The notes: a model not told the origin generated them from the letters alone. A DNA stretch of 64,000 nt from Myxococcus landrumus (GCF_017301635.1 NZ_CP071091.1:4848001-4912000); one strand, 5' to 3'; numbered from the stretch's first letter, positions 7,338 through 17,168 are shown. Program-made: numbers and translations.

Positions 7338-9101
7338 ATGTCGACGACCCAGAACAGCACCCTGATTCCCGAGACGCAGCGAGGCCCCGCCGAGCGACTG
7401 CTGGACCTGGTGCTCAGCGGCTCCGCGCATCTGTGGCACAACCGGCCGGGCCTGGACGTGAATGGCACCTGGGTCGCCGCGGCCTACGCCACGCCGGCGC
7501 AGCGCACGGTGGGCAAGCCGGTGAAGCCCGGCCTCTTCGTGCCCGCGGCGGTGAAGCTCTACCGGCAGCTCCTGGACATCTACCAGCTCAACTCGGTGCT
7601 GATGGCGCACTTCGCCTCATACGCGCTGACGCAGACGGACTGGCGTGACCTGAAGGTGGCCACGTGCGCCCTGATGCTGGTGCAGAGCCATGCCGGTCTT
7701 CCCGTGAAGGGGGACGGCGGCGAGGTGGCGTTCCACGACGACGACTGGCGCGCCATTGGCGAGGCCATGGTGCTGCACTACGAGCGCAAGTCCACGCGCA
7801 TGCTCACGCCCAAGGCGGTGCTGCGAGTCGCCGAGCTGCTCGAGCAGCCGGAGATCGCGCGCCTCAACCGCGAGGCGGGCTTCGGTGACCCGGCGTCGCG
7901 CAAGCCGCCCATGGGCCGCTGGAAGCGCGTGGCGGCCCGGTGGCTCGCCGCGCGTGAGGCCAACGTGTCGATGCTCCAGGGCCTCGTGAAGGCTGGCTAC
8001 AAGGAGACGCTGAAGAAGCTGGCTCGCAAGGCGGGGTACAAGCCGCGCGCGCAGGGCTTCTTCGAGGTGCTCGGCTGGAAGCAGAAGCAGGCGGAGAGCG
8101 GGCACCGCACGGTGGGCCTCAACGGGCTGACGCTGGTCAAGCGCGAGCGCTTCGACGGGCTGTCGGAGGCGGAGATCTGCGAGTGGATCGAGCACGAGCG
8201 GCTCTCCTACAAGGAGGTCGTGGGACGACTGCCGCAGGACCTGGGGATGACTCCGGCCATCATGGCGGCGCTCCTGCCCTCGCTGTCGGACCGTGACCTG
8301 CGACTCATGACGCCCACGCTCGAGGAGCTGGGGTTGCTGGCGGAGCCCACGGTCCGCACGCGCTGGGAGAAGGCCATCCAGACGGCGACGGACCAGCGGG
8401 CGTTGAACATCGCGAAGAACGTGCGCAGCGACGTGCTGCGCCAGAAGCTGGAGGAGGCCAGCGACAACGCCGCCCGAAAGGCCGTGGAGGAGGCGACGGC
8501 GGAGACCGACGTGCGAGTGATGTTCCTCATCGACAAGTCGGGCTCCATGGAGGGGGCCATCGAGAACTCGAAGGAGGCGCTCGCGCGCATCCTCGCGGGC
8601 TTCCCGATGGAGAAGCTGCACATCGCGGCGTTCGACACGACGGGCACCGTCCTCAAGCCCAAGGCGTCCAACCGCACGGCGGTCCAGCACATGCTCGCGG
8701 GGCTGAAGGCGTCGGGAGGCACGGCGCACGCGGCCGGCGTGCTCGCGCTGCACCGAAGCGGCGTGCGGGTGCCCGAGGGGGCGAAGCTGGTGGTCATCGT
8801 GGTGGGCGACGAGGCGGGTGAGGGGGGTGACCAGTTCGCCCGTGTCTTCCGCGACTGCGGCTACTCGGTGGCGGCGCTGGCGTTGCTGGTGAGCGTCGCG
8901 GGAGCCCGTGGCAACACGGTCCGCACCTGCTCGAGCCAGCTCCGTGTGCCCTTCAGCGAGGTCAACGTGGACCAGTTCTCGGACCCCTACCAGGTCCCTC
9001 GGGTGCTCAAGGCGCTGATGGATGCGCCGACGCTGCCCGGTGCCAGCCAGTCCGGATGGGTGGAGCGGGTGATGCGCACGCCGCTGCTGAAGGTGGCGTG
9101 A
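7338..9101 (+). CDS. rsr: Ro60 orthologue Rsr (TROVE domain plus vWA domain)
   Basis: 587 residues. The N-terminal TROVE module (about 1-370) consists of helical HEAT-like repeats forming the RNA-binding ring; the C-terminal von Willebrand A domain (about 390-575) has an intact MIDAS DxSxS motif (Asp399, DKSGSM). Ro60 proteins bind the ends of misfolded RNAs in the ring cavity and Y RNAs on the outside; in Deinococcus and Salmonella Rsr works with exoribonucleases and Y RNAs in RNA processing and stress. The ATG at 7338 is preceded by an AGGGGGA ribosome-binding site. A Y RNA gene lies immediately upstream and another 1.2 kb upstream, which strongly supports the assignment. Confidence 0.95.
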   Translation: MSTTQNSTLIPETQRGPAERLLDLVLSGSAHLWHNRPGLDVNGTWVAAAYATPAQRTVGKPVKPGLFVPAAVKLYRQLLDIYQLNSVLMAHFASYALTQTDWRDLKVATCALMLVQSHAGLPVKGDGGEVAFHDDDWRAIGEAMVLHYERKSTRMLTPKAVLRVAELLEQPEIARLNREAGFGDPASRKPPMGRWKRVAARWLAAREANVSMLQGLVKAGYKETLKKLARKAGYKPRAQGFFEVLGWKQKQAESGHRTVGLNGLTLVKRERFDGLSEAEICEWIEHERLSYKEVVGRLPQDLGMTPAIMAALLPSLSDRDLRLMTPTLEELGLLAEPTVRTRWEKAIQTATDQRALNIAKNVRSDVLRQKLEEASDNAARKAVEEATAETDVRVMFLIDKSGSMEGAIENSKEALARILAGFPMEKLHIAAFDTTGTVLKPKASNRTAVQHMLAGLKASGGTAHAAGVLALHRSGVRVPEGAKLVVIVVGDEAGEGGDQFARVFRDCGYSVAALALLVSVAGARGNTVRTCSSQLRVPFSEVNVDQFSDPYQVPRVLKALMDAPTLPGASQSGWVERVMRTPLLKVA

Positions 9102-9135
9102 ACCCGAAGTCATCGCGGTGAAGCAAGGAGGCGTC

Positions 9136-10110
9136 GTGGACTACCGGAAGTTCCTCGGCAAGACAGAGTCGGTGGTGCTGCCATACCTGGGCAGCGGCAC
9201 CGTGGACACCGCCACGCGACGCCTCCGTGTCACCACCCCTGTCACTCCAGGGTGGTGGCGCTTCGAGCTCCGGGGCCGCGACGCCACCGCGCGTGAGCCG
9301 GCCGGGCCCGAGGGCCTGGACGGGCTTCCTCGCGTGCGGGGCTTCTTGTGGGGGACCCGGCTGGTGCGCGAGGGCGCGGTGGCCGAGCCCCTGGAGTTGA
9401 TGCCGGAGGAGCAGCCGCCCGTGCTCGCGCCCGTGAGTGCGCGGCGTTGGCATGACGGCACCCTCCTCTTCGACAGCGTCGAGTTCGAGGGTGAGGCGGA
9501 GGACCTCGCCCGACGTGCCATGGAAGCGGGACAGCCGCTCTCCTCGGTGAAGGGCGTGAGCGCGCCGCTGCGGGCGGCCTTCGGCTATGTGCTGCTGGAG
9601 GCGGCCTCGCGAGCGATGGGCATCTGGTTCGTGCCCGCGGAGACGAGGACGCGGGTGCTGGGAATCGCCGAGCGAGGTCGGGCCGAGGCGGAGGAGTGTC
9701 TGCGGACGCTGCTGCGCGAGCGTGAAGCCCATCAACGCGCGCTCGCGGTCCGGCAGGAGCACGAGCGCCATGCGGCGCTGGTCGTCGAGGCTCGCGACCG
9801 GGTGAAGCGGGAGCACCTCCAGCACCGTCCCCAGACGCGGCGCGGAGACCTCTCTCGAGCGGAGGCCGCCTTGCACAGAGCAGGAGCGCGGCTGCTGAAC
9901 CATCGCCAGCTGGGGGGAAACCAGTTGGAGGTGACGTACTCCTTCATGGAGGAGCGCTTCATCTCCATCGTCGATGCGGACTCGCTCCAGGTGGTCGACG
10001 CGGGGCTGTGCCTCGCGGGAGCGGACAGCGCGGTGACGCTGGAGAGTCTTCCTTCCGTCATCCGCGAGGCCATCGACACGGGAGTCCTGGTCGTCACCCG
10101 GCATGGGTGA
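9136..10110 (+). CDS. Unknown protein in the rsr operon
   Basis: 324 residues; I do not recognise a domain. An N-terminal beta-rich portion (about 1-110, containing PGWWRFELRGR) is followed by a segment with RRWHDGTLLFDSVEFE, a long charged coiled-coil-like helix (about 175-240, rich in Arg/Glu/His) and a C-terminal beta segment (FMEERFISIVDADSLQVVDAGLCLAG). The start is a GTG at 9136 with an AAGGAGG site 4 bases upstream; another in-frame GTG at 9118 lies before this site and is less likely. It follows rsr by 34 bp and runs straight into the JAB gene, so co-expression with Rsr is very likely. Confidence 0.8.
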   Translation: MDYRKFLGKTESVVLPYLGSGTVDTATRRLRVTTPVTPGWWRFELRGRDATAREPAGPEGLDGLPRVRGFLWGTRLVREGAVAEPLELMPEEQPPVLAPVSARRWHDGTLLFDSVEFEGEAEDLARRAMEAGQPLSSVKGVSAPLRAAFGYVLLEAASRAMGIWFVPAETRTRVLGIAERGRAEAEECLRTLLREREAHQRALAVRQEHERHAALVVEARDRVKREHLQHRPQTRRGDLSRAEAALHRAGARLLNHRQLGGNQLEVTYSFMEERFISIVDADSLQVVDAGLCLAGADSAVTLESLPSVIREAIDTGVLVVTRHG

Positions 10111-10129
10111 CGTGTGGGGAGGAAGGGTC

Positions 10130-10492
10130 ATGTCGAAGCAAGAGGTGTGTCTGCTCATCGGCCGGGACGAGACGGTGCTGTGGTGCGATGCCTCCGACAG
10201 CCCCGTCCTGCTCCCGGACTCGCGCGCCCGCTGGGAGGCCATCTGGCGTTGGCGGAACGAGCTGGTCGAGGTGACACACAGCCACCCCGAGGGCCCGCTG
10301 GGCTTCTCCGCCGAGGATGAGACCACGATGGCCGCGTTGGCCCAGGCGCTCGGACGCGCGCCGCGTTTCTCCGTCGTGGCACCGGAGGGGATGGTGGCTC
10401 GCGTCGAGGGTCAAGACGTGTCCGTCCCCGAGGAGCCGTGGTGGACGGAGCCCCTGCGCGAGGCCTCCGGGATGCGGCCTGGGCGCCTGTGA
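10130..10492 (+). CDS. JAB/JAMM-family metallopeptidase (MPN domain)
   Basis: 120 residues with the JAMM zinc motif complete: His50-Ser-His52-Pro, seven spacer residues, Ser60-x-x-Asp63 (HxH...SxxD). JAMM proteins in eukaryotes remove ubiquitin; prokaryotic ones trim or deconjugate ubiquitin-like or sulfur-carrier proteins. An excellent GGAGGAAGG site ends 3 bases before ATG 10130; an upstream in-frame ATG at 10103 would overlap the preceding gene and is less likely. Third gene of the rsr operon. A ubiquitin-like protein and an E1-like enzyme are encoded 7 kb downstream on the same strand and are plausible partners; that link is inference. Confidence 0.8.
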   Translation: MSKQEVCLLIGRDETVLWCDASDSPVLLPDSRARWEAIWRWRNELVEVTHSHPEGPLGFSAEDETTMAALAQALGRAPRFSVVAPEGMVARVEGQDVSVPEEPWWTEPLREASGMRPGRL

Positions 10493-10493
10493 T

Positions 10494-10988
10494 TCAGCTC
10501 GGGCGTCGCCACAGCTCCCTCAAGTCCTCGGGGAGCTGGTCCATGACGTCCTCGGATTCTCCCTCTGTAATCTGGTCTCGCACGGCGTTGAGCACCGCCC
10601 GCACGACGGGCGCCACGGCGTCCGGGTGGAGCGACAGGTCCGAGCCCACGTGCTCGAGCAGGGCCTCACGCCCGAAATCGCCAGGCATCGCCGCCTCGTG
10701 GCGCTCACAGCGGTGCAGCAACTCCGACAGCTTGCGAGGTAGCTGAGCCTCCAAATCCCTCGTCTCTCCACGGGAGATTCGCTGCTCGACAGCGCAGAGC
10801 ACGGACACCGCGGCCCGCTCGGCGACCGCGGGCGACATGCCTCCCCGCTCGCACAGGTGCTTGAGGAAGGCCGCATAGGTCTGGCTCGCATGCGCGGCAC
10901 TCCTCCGCGCGCGACGGACCTCAATGGGCAGCTCGCGCGTGACGTCTCGTGAAGCGTCCCGGCCCTCCTGCTCCCGCTTGTCCGCCAT
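10494..10988 (-). CDS. DUF2267 protein with two repeats
   Basis: 164 residues, two copies of the DUF2267 helical domain (about 25-90 and 95-160): each has a helix, VL.AV.QRIS.GE..DLEAQLP or VLNAVRDQITEGESEDVMDQLP, and a short L..L tail. The function of the family is unknown; members are soluble, small and often stress-associated. A GGGAGGG site lies upstream of ATG 10988. It is convergent with the JAB gene, with a single base between the two stop codons, so it is not part of the rsr operon. Confidence 0.85.
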   Translation of the reverse strand: MADKREQEGRDASRDVTRELPIEVRRARRSAAHASQTYAAFLKHLCERGGMSPAVAERAAVSVLCAVEQRISRGETRDLEAQLPRKLSELLHRCERHEAAMPGDFGREALLEHVGSDLSLHPDAVAPVVRAVLNAVRDQITEGESEDVMDQLPEDLRELWRRPS

Positions 10989-11095
10989 GGCGTGCCCTCC
11001 CGATGTGCAGTCGTGAACTCAGGTTGCCCACGGCCAGCGGTGGAGGGCACCACATGGCGGCACGAAAGACAGGCGGCTGTCTGTCCGCACGCCCC

Positions 11096-11797
11096 TCACC
11101 CCAGCTCCGCCGCCTCGCCGTCCGCGCGCCGCAAGGCATTCACCATCCGATGCGCGTGACGTGTCGTCTCCGGCTCCCGGTACTTCGGGCTCGCTCGCAG
11201 CACCCACTCCACCGCCGTGGGCAGGTCCATCAGATGGCCCGGTGACACATAGACGGGCTGCACCGACTTGCGCGTGCGGACCGCCATCCCCACGACCTCG
11301 TCCTTGTGGATGATGGGAGCCGTGGAGCCTCGCGCCTCTCCCAACCGGCCGTGCTTCCCCACGAGCAGGGACTTGGCGCAGCCGATGGACGGAACCCCCA
11401 ACAACAAGCCGCCATGACACGCGATGCCAAGCCGCCGCGGATGTGCGATGCCGTGCCCATCGAAGATGAGCACATCCGGCCGCACCTCGAGCCGCGCCCA
11501 GGCCTCCGCCACCACCGGCAGCTCGCGGAAGGACAACAGCCCTGGCACATACGGAAACCGCAGGGGCACCGCGGAGCCCGCTTGAGCGACAGGAGTCAGC
11601 GAGGCCACGTCCAACACCACGATGCCGCCATAGCCGGTGTCGCGTCCCTTCTCGGTGGACACGTCCGCGCCCGCGATGCGCTCCACCCTCAGGCCCGGGG
11701 GTGGATGGAGCACCACGCGCGACCGCAGCTCGCGCTGAATCTCCACCGCTTCCTTCGGCGTGACGTCCCAACGATGCCATCCCACCTGAAGCTCCAT
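11096..11797 (-). CDS. nfi: Endonuclease V (deoxyinosine 3' endonuclease)
   Basis: 233 residues, normal size for the family. Visible signatures are IAGADVS with the first catalytic Asp, GYGGIVVLDV, the FPYVPGLLSFRE motif, the DGHGIAHPRRLGIACH block carrying the second Asp, and GCAKSLLVG. The enzyme nicks DNA (or RNA in some organisms) one phosphodiester 3' to inosine and starts repair of deaminated adenine. Start ATG 11797 has GGAGGCGGGG upstream; the longer in-frame extension to 11977 looks noncoding. Its position beside the Ro60/Y RNA locus is worth noting because Endonuclease V can act on RNA, but no operon links them. Confidence 0.92.
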   Translation of the reverse strand: MELQVGWHRWDVTPKEAVEIQRELRSRVVLHPPPGLRVERIAGADVSTEKGRDTGYGGIVVLDVASLTPVAQAGSAVPLRFPYVPGLLSFRELPVVAEAWARLEVRPDVLIFDGHGIAHPRRLGIACHGGLLLGVPSIGCAKSLLVGKHGRLGEARGSTAPIIHKDEVVGMAVRTRKSVQPVYVSPGHLMDLPTAVEWVLRASPKYREPETTRHAHRMVNALRRADGEAAELG

Positions 11798-12094
11798 GCG
11801 CGCCCCGCCTCCTGACGGACCTGGACTCTGTGGCGCCCCCTGTCCCGGGCCACCCTTCACGGCGTCGATGTGCCCCCGCACCGTGCGCCATCGAACGCAC
11901 CCACCACCCTCCAGGGCTGACCACGTGTCCCCTGTCTCACTGCCCTCCAGGTCCGGACTGGAATGCAGAGACCCCATGCGTACCCTGAGCGCTCCCAGGC
12001 GCCGGTGAATCCGCTCCCAAGGACCGCTTCCAAGTCACGCCTGGGTCACCAGAGGGGCCGGACCCAGGGAGCGCCGCATGTCCGGGAGTAACTG

Positions 12095-13129
12095 ATGCGT
12101 CGAGTCCTCACAGGCTGTCTCGCGGTGTCCGCGTTCGCGGTCGCCTTTCCCGCCACTGCTTCGGAATGTGGTTACACGTCCGCCGGATGGAATGCCCCCA
12201 ACGGCGCGGTGGTGTTCAGCCGGAGCGAGAATGGCCCCATCCGCGACGTGATTGATGCCATTGGCGAGTTCCGCACCCATTCCATGCTCTCACATGGCCC
12301 GACGGGAGGTGTGACCCACGCCACCATGACGGACCCGAACCAGAATGACTGGCCCAAGGTCTGTGGAACGCCGCTCAATGCGAATCAACTCCAGCACGGC
12401 TATCCGGGCCTGGAGCAAATCAACCAGGGCGGCGCCTACCACTACTACTACGACGACAATGGACAAGGCGGGCCGGAGTGGACCGCGTGGCAGTTGGGTG
12501 ACGCGGCCGGCGCGGCGAGCATCGCGGACAACCTCTGGTTCAACCACGCGTACGTCTCCGACATCTCCCGCGCCGACAGCAGTCAAATCATCGACCGTCC
12601 GCTGTGGAACGGCGAGCGTGTGCCCTATTCCCTGTATCAATACAGGGACCTGGAGACGTCCCACCACATCCCCGGCAGCGCCGCCAACAACGGCATGGTG
12701 TGCTCCACCTTCCTCGCCTACGCCCACCTCTACGCGGGAAAAGGCGTCGTCTCCGAGCACACCTATCCCCACGAAGTCATCGCCAACGCGTCCAACGCGG
12801 TGCACTGGGGTGTCCATGGCCAGTGCAAGGCCTCCCTCGGCTGGTTCGAGAACGCCGCGCTGAGCGTCATCTGCCCCATCTTCTGGAACGTGTGCACGAA
12901 CGCCGGCAACCAGGTGGCCAACTGCATGGCCGCCAATCGCTGCGACACGAGCAGCAGCGTCATCTGGAAGCGCGTTCGCGACGACCCCAACTCGACCGCC
13001 ACCTCCATCAGCCCGGACCGGATTGGCGGCTGGAGCGTGCACCCCGTCGACACCACCCTGTGGGCCGGCGACTACTCCCACCAGCTCCAGTGGAACTCCG
13101 GCGGCAATGTCTACGGCTGCTGGCAGTAA
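12095..13129 (+). CDS. Secreted protein, possible permuted NlpC/P60 (papain-like) fold
   Basis: 344 residues with a Sec signal peptide (1-23, cleaving after ATAS). The mature protein shows GAVVFSR (about 37-43), His62 within RTHSMLSHG, and Cys203 in NGMVCSTFLAYAH followed by a helix. His before Cys, with a beta strand GxVVF first, is the order of circularly permuted NlpC/P60 peptidases (YiiX group). This fold assignment is inference from pattern only. Additional cysteines (C25 and a cluster near the C-terminus) suggest disulphides. First gene of a three-gene operon of exported proteins; GGGAGT lies before the ATG. Confidence 0.7.
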   Translation: MRRVLTGCLAVSAFAVAFPATASECGYTSAGWNAPNGAVVFSRSENGPIRDVIDAIGEFRTHSMLSHGPTGGVTHATMTDPNQNDWPKVCGTPLNANQLQHGYPGLEQINQGGAYHYYYDDNGQGGPEWTAWQLGDAAGAASIADNLWFNHAYVSDISRADSSQIIDRPLWNGERVPYSLYQYRDLETSHHIPGSAANNGMVCSTFLAYAHLYAGKGVVSEHTYPHEVIANASNAVHWGVHGQCKASLGWFENAALSVICPIFWNVCTNAGNQVANCMAANRCDTSSSVIWKRVRDDPNSTATSISPDRIGGWSVHPVDTTLWAGDYSHQLQWNSGGNVYGCWQ

Positions 13130-13166
13130 CCGCCCCCACCCGGGTTGAACCCCCAGGAGACCTCGG

Positions 13167-14528
13167 ATGATGACCCCGGAACCGCCCTGGTGGCGACGGC
13201 GACTGACCTTCATGCTCGGCCTTGGAATCGTGGCACTGGTGGCCGGCGTCCTCCTCTCGATGGACCTGGAGTCCTCGCCTCCTCCCGAAGCCGCGCCATC
13301 CTCCGTCACGGAGAGCAGCCCTCCTCCCACGACCATTCAGGTCGCCCCGGTGCTCCCCACCGGGACCGCGCGCGCCATCAGGCCCACGGCGCCTCCCGCA
13401 CCCGCGCCCATCATCGACGAGGTGAGCGTGGAGAAGCGGGAGGTCTGCTCCGGCGAGGACAACCTCGTCAGCGTCCGAGCCCACTCTCCCGACGGCAATG
13501 ATGCCTATCTCCACACCACCATCGGCGCGGGCACGGGCATGCGAGTCCCCCTGCGCGTCTGGCGCGAAGCCGATGGCACCTACGAGCTGCCCACCGTGAC
13601 GGTGTTCGGAAAGAACAACGTCTCCACCACCGTGCGCATCCCCTCCTACACCGTGAAGGACTGTGAGCCGGAGCGACTCGTCGAGGTCTTCTCCCGGCGA
13701 GTCCCCAACACCGAGGAGGAGTACGAGTTCCTCGCGCGGATTCTCGAACGGCCTCGCAAGGACACAGCCACACGGCCGCCCCCCTTCTCTCCCGTGAAGT
13801 TCGTCTGGACCTTCGATGGCCAGCCGCCCGTCACGACCCAGACCCCCTTCGTGACGCGCGGATTGAGCCCCGACCCGTCGCGCCCTCGGGCCCTGTACTC
13901 GCAGCACCTGGTCCGGGTGGAGGTCTCCGATGCCTCGGGCAAGAAGGCCGTGGGCCGCTCTTCGCTCCAGCTCCTGGACACCACTTTCGAGAACTTCGAC
14001 AAGAAGGGCATCGTCACCCTGTTGGCGGTGGGCACGCCCCGCTTCCCCTCAGAGGACGCCGAGGGTGTGGTGCGGCAGACCTTCCGCGTCTCGCACCGCT
14101 GGAAGGGGCCCGTGCGGCTGGAGCGGGTGACAGCCCTGCGCACCCGCGCGCCAGAGCCCGAGGCCCCACCCATGCCCGAGGACACCGACCCGGTGAGCCT
14201 GGGTGTGGCCCTCATCCCAGAGGGCGCGGGTGTGGACATCCCCGTGTCCCTGGACACGCGGTCCGACTCCGGCGTGACCCATGTCACGTATGTGATGGAG
14301 GGAAGAACCGCGGAGGGGCACCCCGCGCGAGGAACCTTCTCGGTGATGCGGCCGCCACCTCGCCCCACCCGTGAGAACAGCACTCCCGTGACGGACCCGC
14401 TCCTGCTCGCCAAGGTCAAACGGGCACGAGAGCTGCTCGGACAGACCTTCGTCACCGATGAAGACCTCTGGCGCCTGGAGCGGGAGGGGCGCTTCGCCGA
14501 CCTGAAGGTCCAACGCGACACGCCATGA
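13167..14528 (+). CDS. Membrane-anchored protein with proline-rich linker and beta-rich periplasmic part
   Basis: 453 residues. One membrane helix (about 12-31) is followed by a Pro/Ser/Thr-rich linker (about 34-80) and a large extracytoplasmic region with several beta-sandwich-like segments (VEVSDASGKKAVGRSSLQLLDTTFE and similar), then a C-terminal helical tail rich in charged residues. No enzyme motif is recognised. It begins 37 bp after the preceding secreted protein gene and is followed by another exported protein, so the three probably act together at the cell surface. Function unknown. Confidence 0.72.
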   Translation: MMTPEPPWWRRRLTFMLGLGIVALVAGVLLSMDLESSPPPEAAPSSVTESSPPPTTIQVAPVLPTGTARAIRPTAPPAPAPIIDEVSVEKREVCSGEDNLVSVRAHSPDGNDAYLHTTIGAGTGMRVPLRVWREADGTYELPTVTVFGKNNVSTTVRIPSYTVKDCEPERLVEVFSRRVPNTEEEYEFLARILERPRKDTATRPPPFSPVKFVWTFDGQPPVTTQTPFVTRGLSPDPSRPRALYSQHLVRVEVSDASGKKAVGRSSLQLLDTTFENFDKKGIVTLLAVGTPRFPSEDAEGVVRQTFRVSHRWKGPVRLERVTALRTRAPEPEAPPMPEDTDPVSLGVALIPEGAGVDIPVSLDTRSDSGVTHVTYVMEGRTAEGHPARGTFSVMRPPPRPTRENSTPVTDPLLLAKVKRARELLGQTFVTDEDLWRLEREGRFADLKVQRDTP

Positions 14529-14628
14529 GCCGCCCATCCGGTGGGAACGACCACTCCCACCGGACCGGCGACCACCGAGCGCGACGAGACCTCACGCGGC
14601 CCTGGCCTGTGGTGCTGTTCCAAGCCTC

Positions 14629-15735
14629 ATGCCCCGTGCTCCCTTTCGCATCCGGCCTCCATTCCTGGCACTGCTCATGGGCGGGCTCGGTGCGCCCGCC
14701 ATCGCGGGAGAGGCCCTCTCCGCCTCGATGGCGCCCACACCCCAGGCCCTGGAGAAACTGGAGCGACAGATTCTGGGAGGAGGCTGCGCACCTCGCCTGC
14801 TGGGGGACTCGAGCCGCCGCTTCGTCGAGTCACAGCTCCTGTGCGATGCACACCTCTCGTTCATCCTCGTCCAGCTCGCTCTCGATGGAACGCCGCTGCC
14901 GGAGTCTCCCCGGCGCTTGAAGGCACTCCTCACGGATGCCCTGTCACGCGGACGTGGCCCGTTCCTGAAGGGAACCACCACTCGCGTGCGAGGGCACACC
15001 CTTCCCGACAGCGTCCTCTACCGAGGCTATGTGCTGTTGATGCTCGCGGGGATGGAGCGCGCGGGGATGGCGGACGCGGAGTCCACCGCGCTCTTCGACG
15101 CCCTGGCCACGAGCCTCGAGAGCGCCCTCTCGCGGCAGCTCCTGCTCCCCTCCTTCACCCGGTCCATCTGGCCCTGTGACAGCGCCCCCGCCGCCGCGGG
15201 CCTCCTGCTCCACGGACGCCTTCGCGGCAATGACTCATCACGGGTGATGGGAGAGCGGCTCACCGCGAGGCTCGCGCAACTGGCGGCCCTCCCGACAGGC
15301 TTTCCCACCCGCGTCAACGCCGAGGGCCACCCCGTGGAGCCGACACCTCGCGCCACCACCCTCGCGTGGACGGGGGCCTTTCTCTCCATGGGCGCACACC
15401 CCACCGCTTCAACCTTCACCACCACCCTGGTGAAAGGCTACTGCGACCGTCCTGGTGGGGAGCTCCTCCCCTTCGCCGCGTGCCGGGAGTGGCCTCGCGG
15501 CATCGACGGGCCCGAGGACTCCGCGAGCGGCCCGCTGATGCAGGGCGGCTACTCCGTGGGAGCCAGCACCCTCGCCCTGGCCGCCACCCACCTGTCCAAT
15601 GACTATCAGTCGTGGCACCGGGACCTGGTCAACTCCGCGCGGGAAATGGGCATCCGTCCGTTGCTCGAAAAGCCACACCGACACCCACTCGAGGCCGCGC
15701 TGTACTGGTGGGGAACCACGGCTCGCCCCTGGTAG
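14629..15735 (+). CDS. Exported alpha-helical protein, possible (alpha/alpha)-barrel enzyme
   Basis: 368 residues with a signal peptide (about 1-27, ending AIAG). The mature part is helical, with SIWPCDSAPAAAGLLLHGRL near residue 185 and a later DGPEDSASGPLMQGGYSVGAS motif. The W-CD-x5-G-L pattern recalls the (alpha/alpha)6 domain of linalool dehydratase/isomerase-like proteins; this is a weak resemblance only. Third gene of the operon that starts at 12095, 100 bp after its neighbour. An internal pair of cysteines (WPCD, GYCD) could be functional or structural. Confidence 0.68.
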   Translation: MPRAPFRIRPPFLALLMGGLGAPAIAGEALSASMAPTPQALEKLERQILGGGCAPRLLGDSSRRFVESQLLCDAHLSFILVQLALDGTPLPESPRRLKALLTDALSRGRGPFLKGTTTRVRGHTLPDSVLYRGYVLLMLAGMERAGMADAESTALFDALATSLESALSRQLLLPSFTRSIWPCDSAPAAAGLLLHGRLRGNDSSRVMGERLTARLAQLAALPTGFPTRVNAEGHPVEPTPRATTLAWTGAFLSMGAHPTASTFTTTLVKGYCDRPGGELLPFAACREWPRGIDGPEDSASGPLMQGGYSVGASTLALAATHLSNDYQSWHRDLVNSAREMGIRPLLEKPHRHPLEAALYWWGTTARPW

Positions 15736-15875
15736 GGCATGGGCCTCCATGTCGGCGAGCACGTCTTCGTTCAATGACGAACCGCTGTCTCATCCCTCGG
15801 GGCAAAATCAGGAATAAGCCGTTTTTAAAGTCGATTCGTATCATTCAGGGTAACCGAGCACCGGGGGAATGAAAC

Positions 15876-17168
15876 ATGAATCGACGGATGACAAAGCTGA
15901 CCCTGGCCATGGGTGGCTTGGCGCTGTTGGGCGCATGTTCGAGCCGGACTGTCTGCCGGGACCCGACCACGACCACCGCGCTGCTCGCACGCCCCACCGA
16001 GAAGTTCCTCTCGGCGCAGAAGAAGGTGCCAGGACAGTACGTGGTGGTCCTCAAGGAGCCCGAGGCCGGGCTGCAACCGCTGGCTGTCAGCGAGGCAACA
16101 CAAAGCCTCACGGCGAAATACGGCGGAGACACCTTCGCCGTGTACGAGCATGCGCTGCGAGGCTTCGCCACGCGGATGAGCGAGGAGCAGGCCCGTGCGC
16201 TCTCCACGGACCCCGCCGTCGCGTACGTCCAGGAGGACGGCGTGATGTCCATCCGCGAGAGCCAGCCGCGGCCCACCTGGGGCATCGACCGGGTGGACCA
16301 GCGGAACCTGCCTTTGGACAGACTCTACATGTACAACGCCACGGGCCTGGGGGTGCACGTCTACATCCTCGACACGGGCGTCCGCTTCACCCATCGCGAG
16401 TTCGAGGGAAGGGCCTCCGTCGGCTTCGACGCCATTGGCGACAGCATGAAGGGCAATGATTGCCACGGCCATGGGACGCACGTGGCGGGGACGGTTGCGG
16501 GCAAGACGTATGGCCTGGCCAAGAACGCCCAGGTGCACTCCGTCCGGGTGCTGGGCTGCAACGGCTCTGGCTCCACCTCCGGCGTCATCGCGGGCATCGA
16601 CTGGGTGACGAAGAACCACCAGTCCCCCGCCGTCGCCAACATGAGCCTGGGCGGAGACCCGGACCAGGCCACCGACGACGCGGTCCGCCGTTCCATCGCC
16701 TCGGGCGTCACGTACGTGCTCGCCGCGGGCAACGAGTCCACGGATGCCTGCAAGCACTCGCCGGCCCGGACGATGGAGGCCATCACCGTGGCCGCCACCG
16801 ACACCAAGGACAAGCGCACCCACTTCTCCAACTACGGCGACTGCGTGGATGTCTTCGCGCCCGGCAACCAAATCACCTCCGCGTGGCACTACAACGACAA
16901 GGAGACGCGCGAGCAGAGCGGCACGTCCATGGCCTCGCCCCACGTGGCCGGCGTCGCGGCGCTCTGGCTGGAGCTGAACCCCTCCGCCACCCCGGAAGCC
17001 GTCGCCACCGCCTTGTTCGCGAACGCCACCCCAGACAAGGTGCGCAGCCCGGGCGAGTGCTCTCCCAACCGGATGGCCTACTCGGGCTTCATCGGCGCCG
17101 TGCCCTTGCTGCCCACCGTGAGCACGGAGCCCCCGGAGCAGCCGGCCCCTTCCGCGGCACAACATTGA
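15876..17168 (+). CDS. Subtilisin-like serine protease (S8, proteinase K type), lipoprotein
   Basis: 430 residues. The N-terminus is a lipoprotein signal (lipobox LLGAC, Cys21). An inhibitor I9 propeptide follows (about 50-125, [10 protein letters not shown] to VAYVQEDG). The catalytic domain has the full triad: Asp in ILDTGV, His in [11 protein letters not shown], Ser in [11 protein letters not shown], plus the oxyanion Asn in AAGNES. The closest style is proteinase K/aqualysin with cysteines ([21 protein letters not shown]). The C-terminus is a short Pro/Glu/Ser-rich tail. It would be a cell-envelope or released protease, in keeping with a predatory lifestyle. A strong terminator follows. 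Confidence 0.93.
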   Translation: MNRRMTKLTLAMGGLALLGACSSRTVCRDPTTTTALLARPTEKFLSAQKKVPGQYVVVLKEPEAGLQPLAVSEATQSLTAKYGGDTFAVYEHALRGFATRMSEEQARALSTDPAVAYVQEDGVMSIRESQPRPTWGIDRVDQRNLPLDRLYMYNATGLGVHVYILDTGVRFTHREFEGRASVGFDAIGDSMKGNDCHGHGTHVAGTVAGKTYGLAKNAQVHSVRVLGCNGSGSTSGVIAGIDWVTKNHQSPAVANMSLGGDPDQATDDAVRRSIASGVTYVLAAGNESTDACKHSPARTMEAITVAATDTKDKRTHFSNYGDCVDVFAPGNQITSAWHYNDKETREQSGTSMASPHVAGVAALWLELNPSATPEAVATALFANATPDKVRSPGECSPNRMAYSGFIGAVPLLPTVSTEPPEQPAPSAAQH

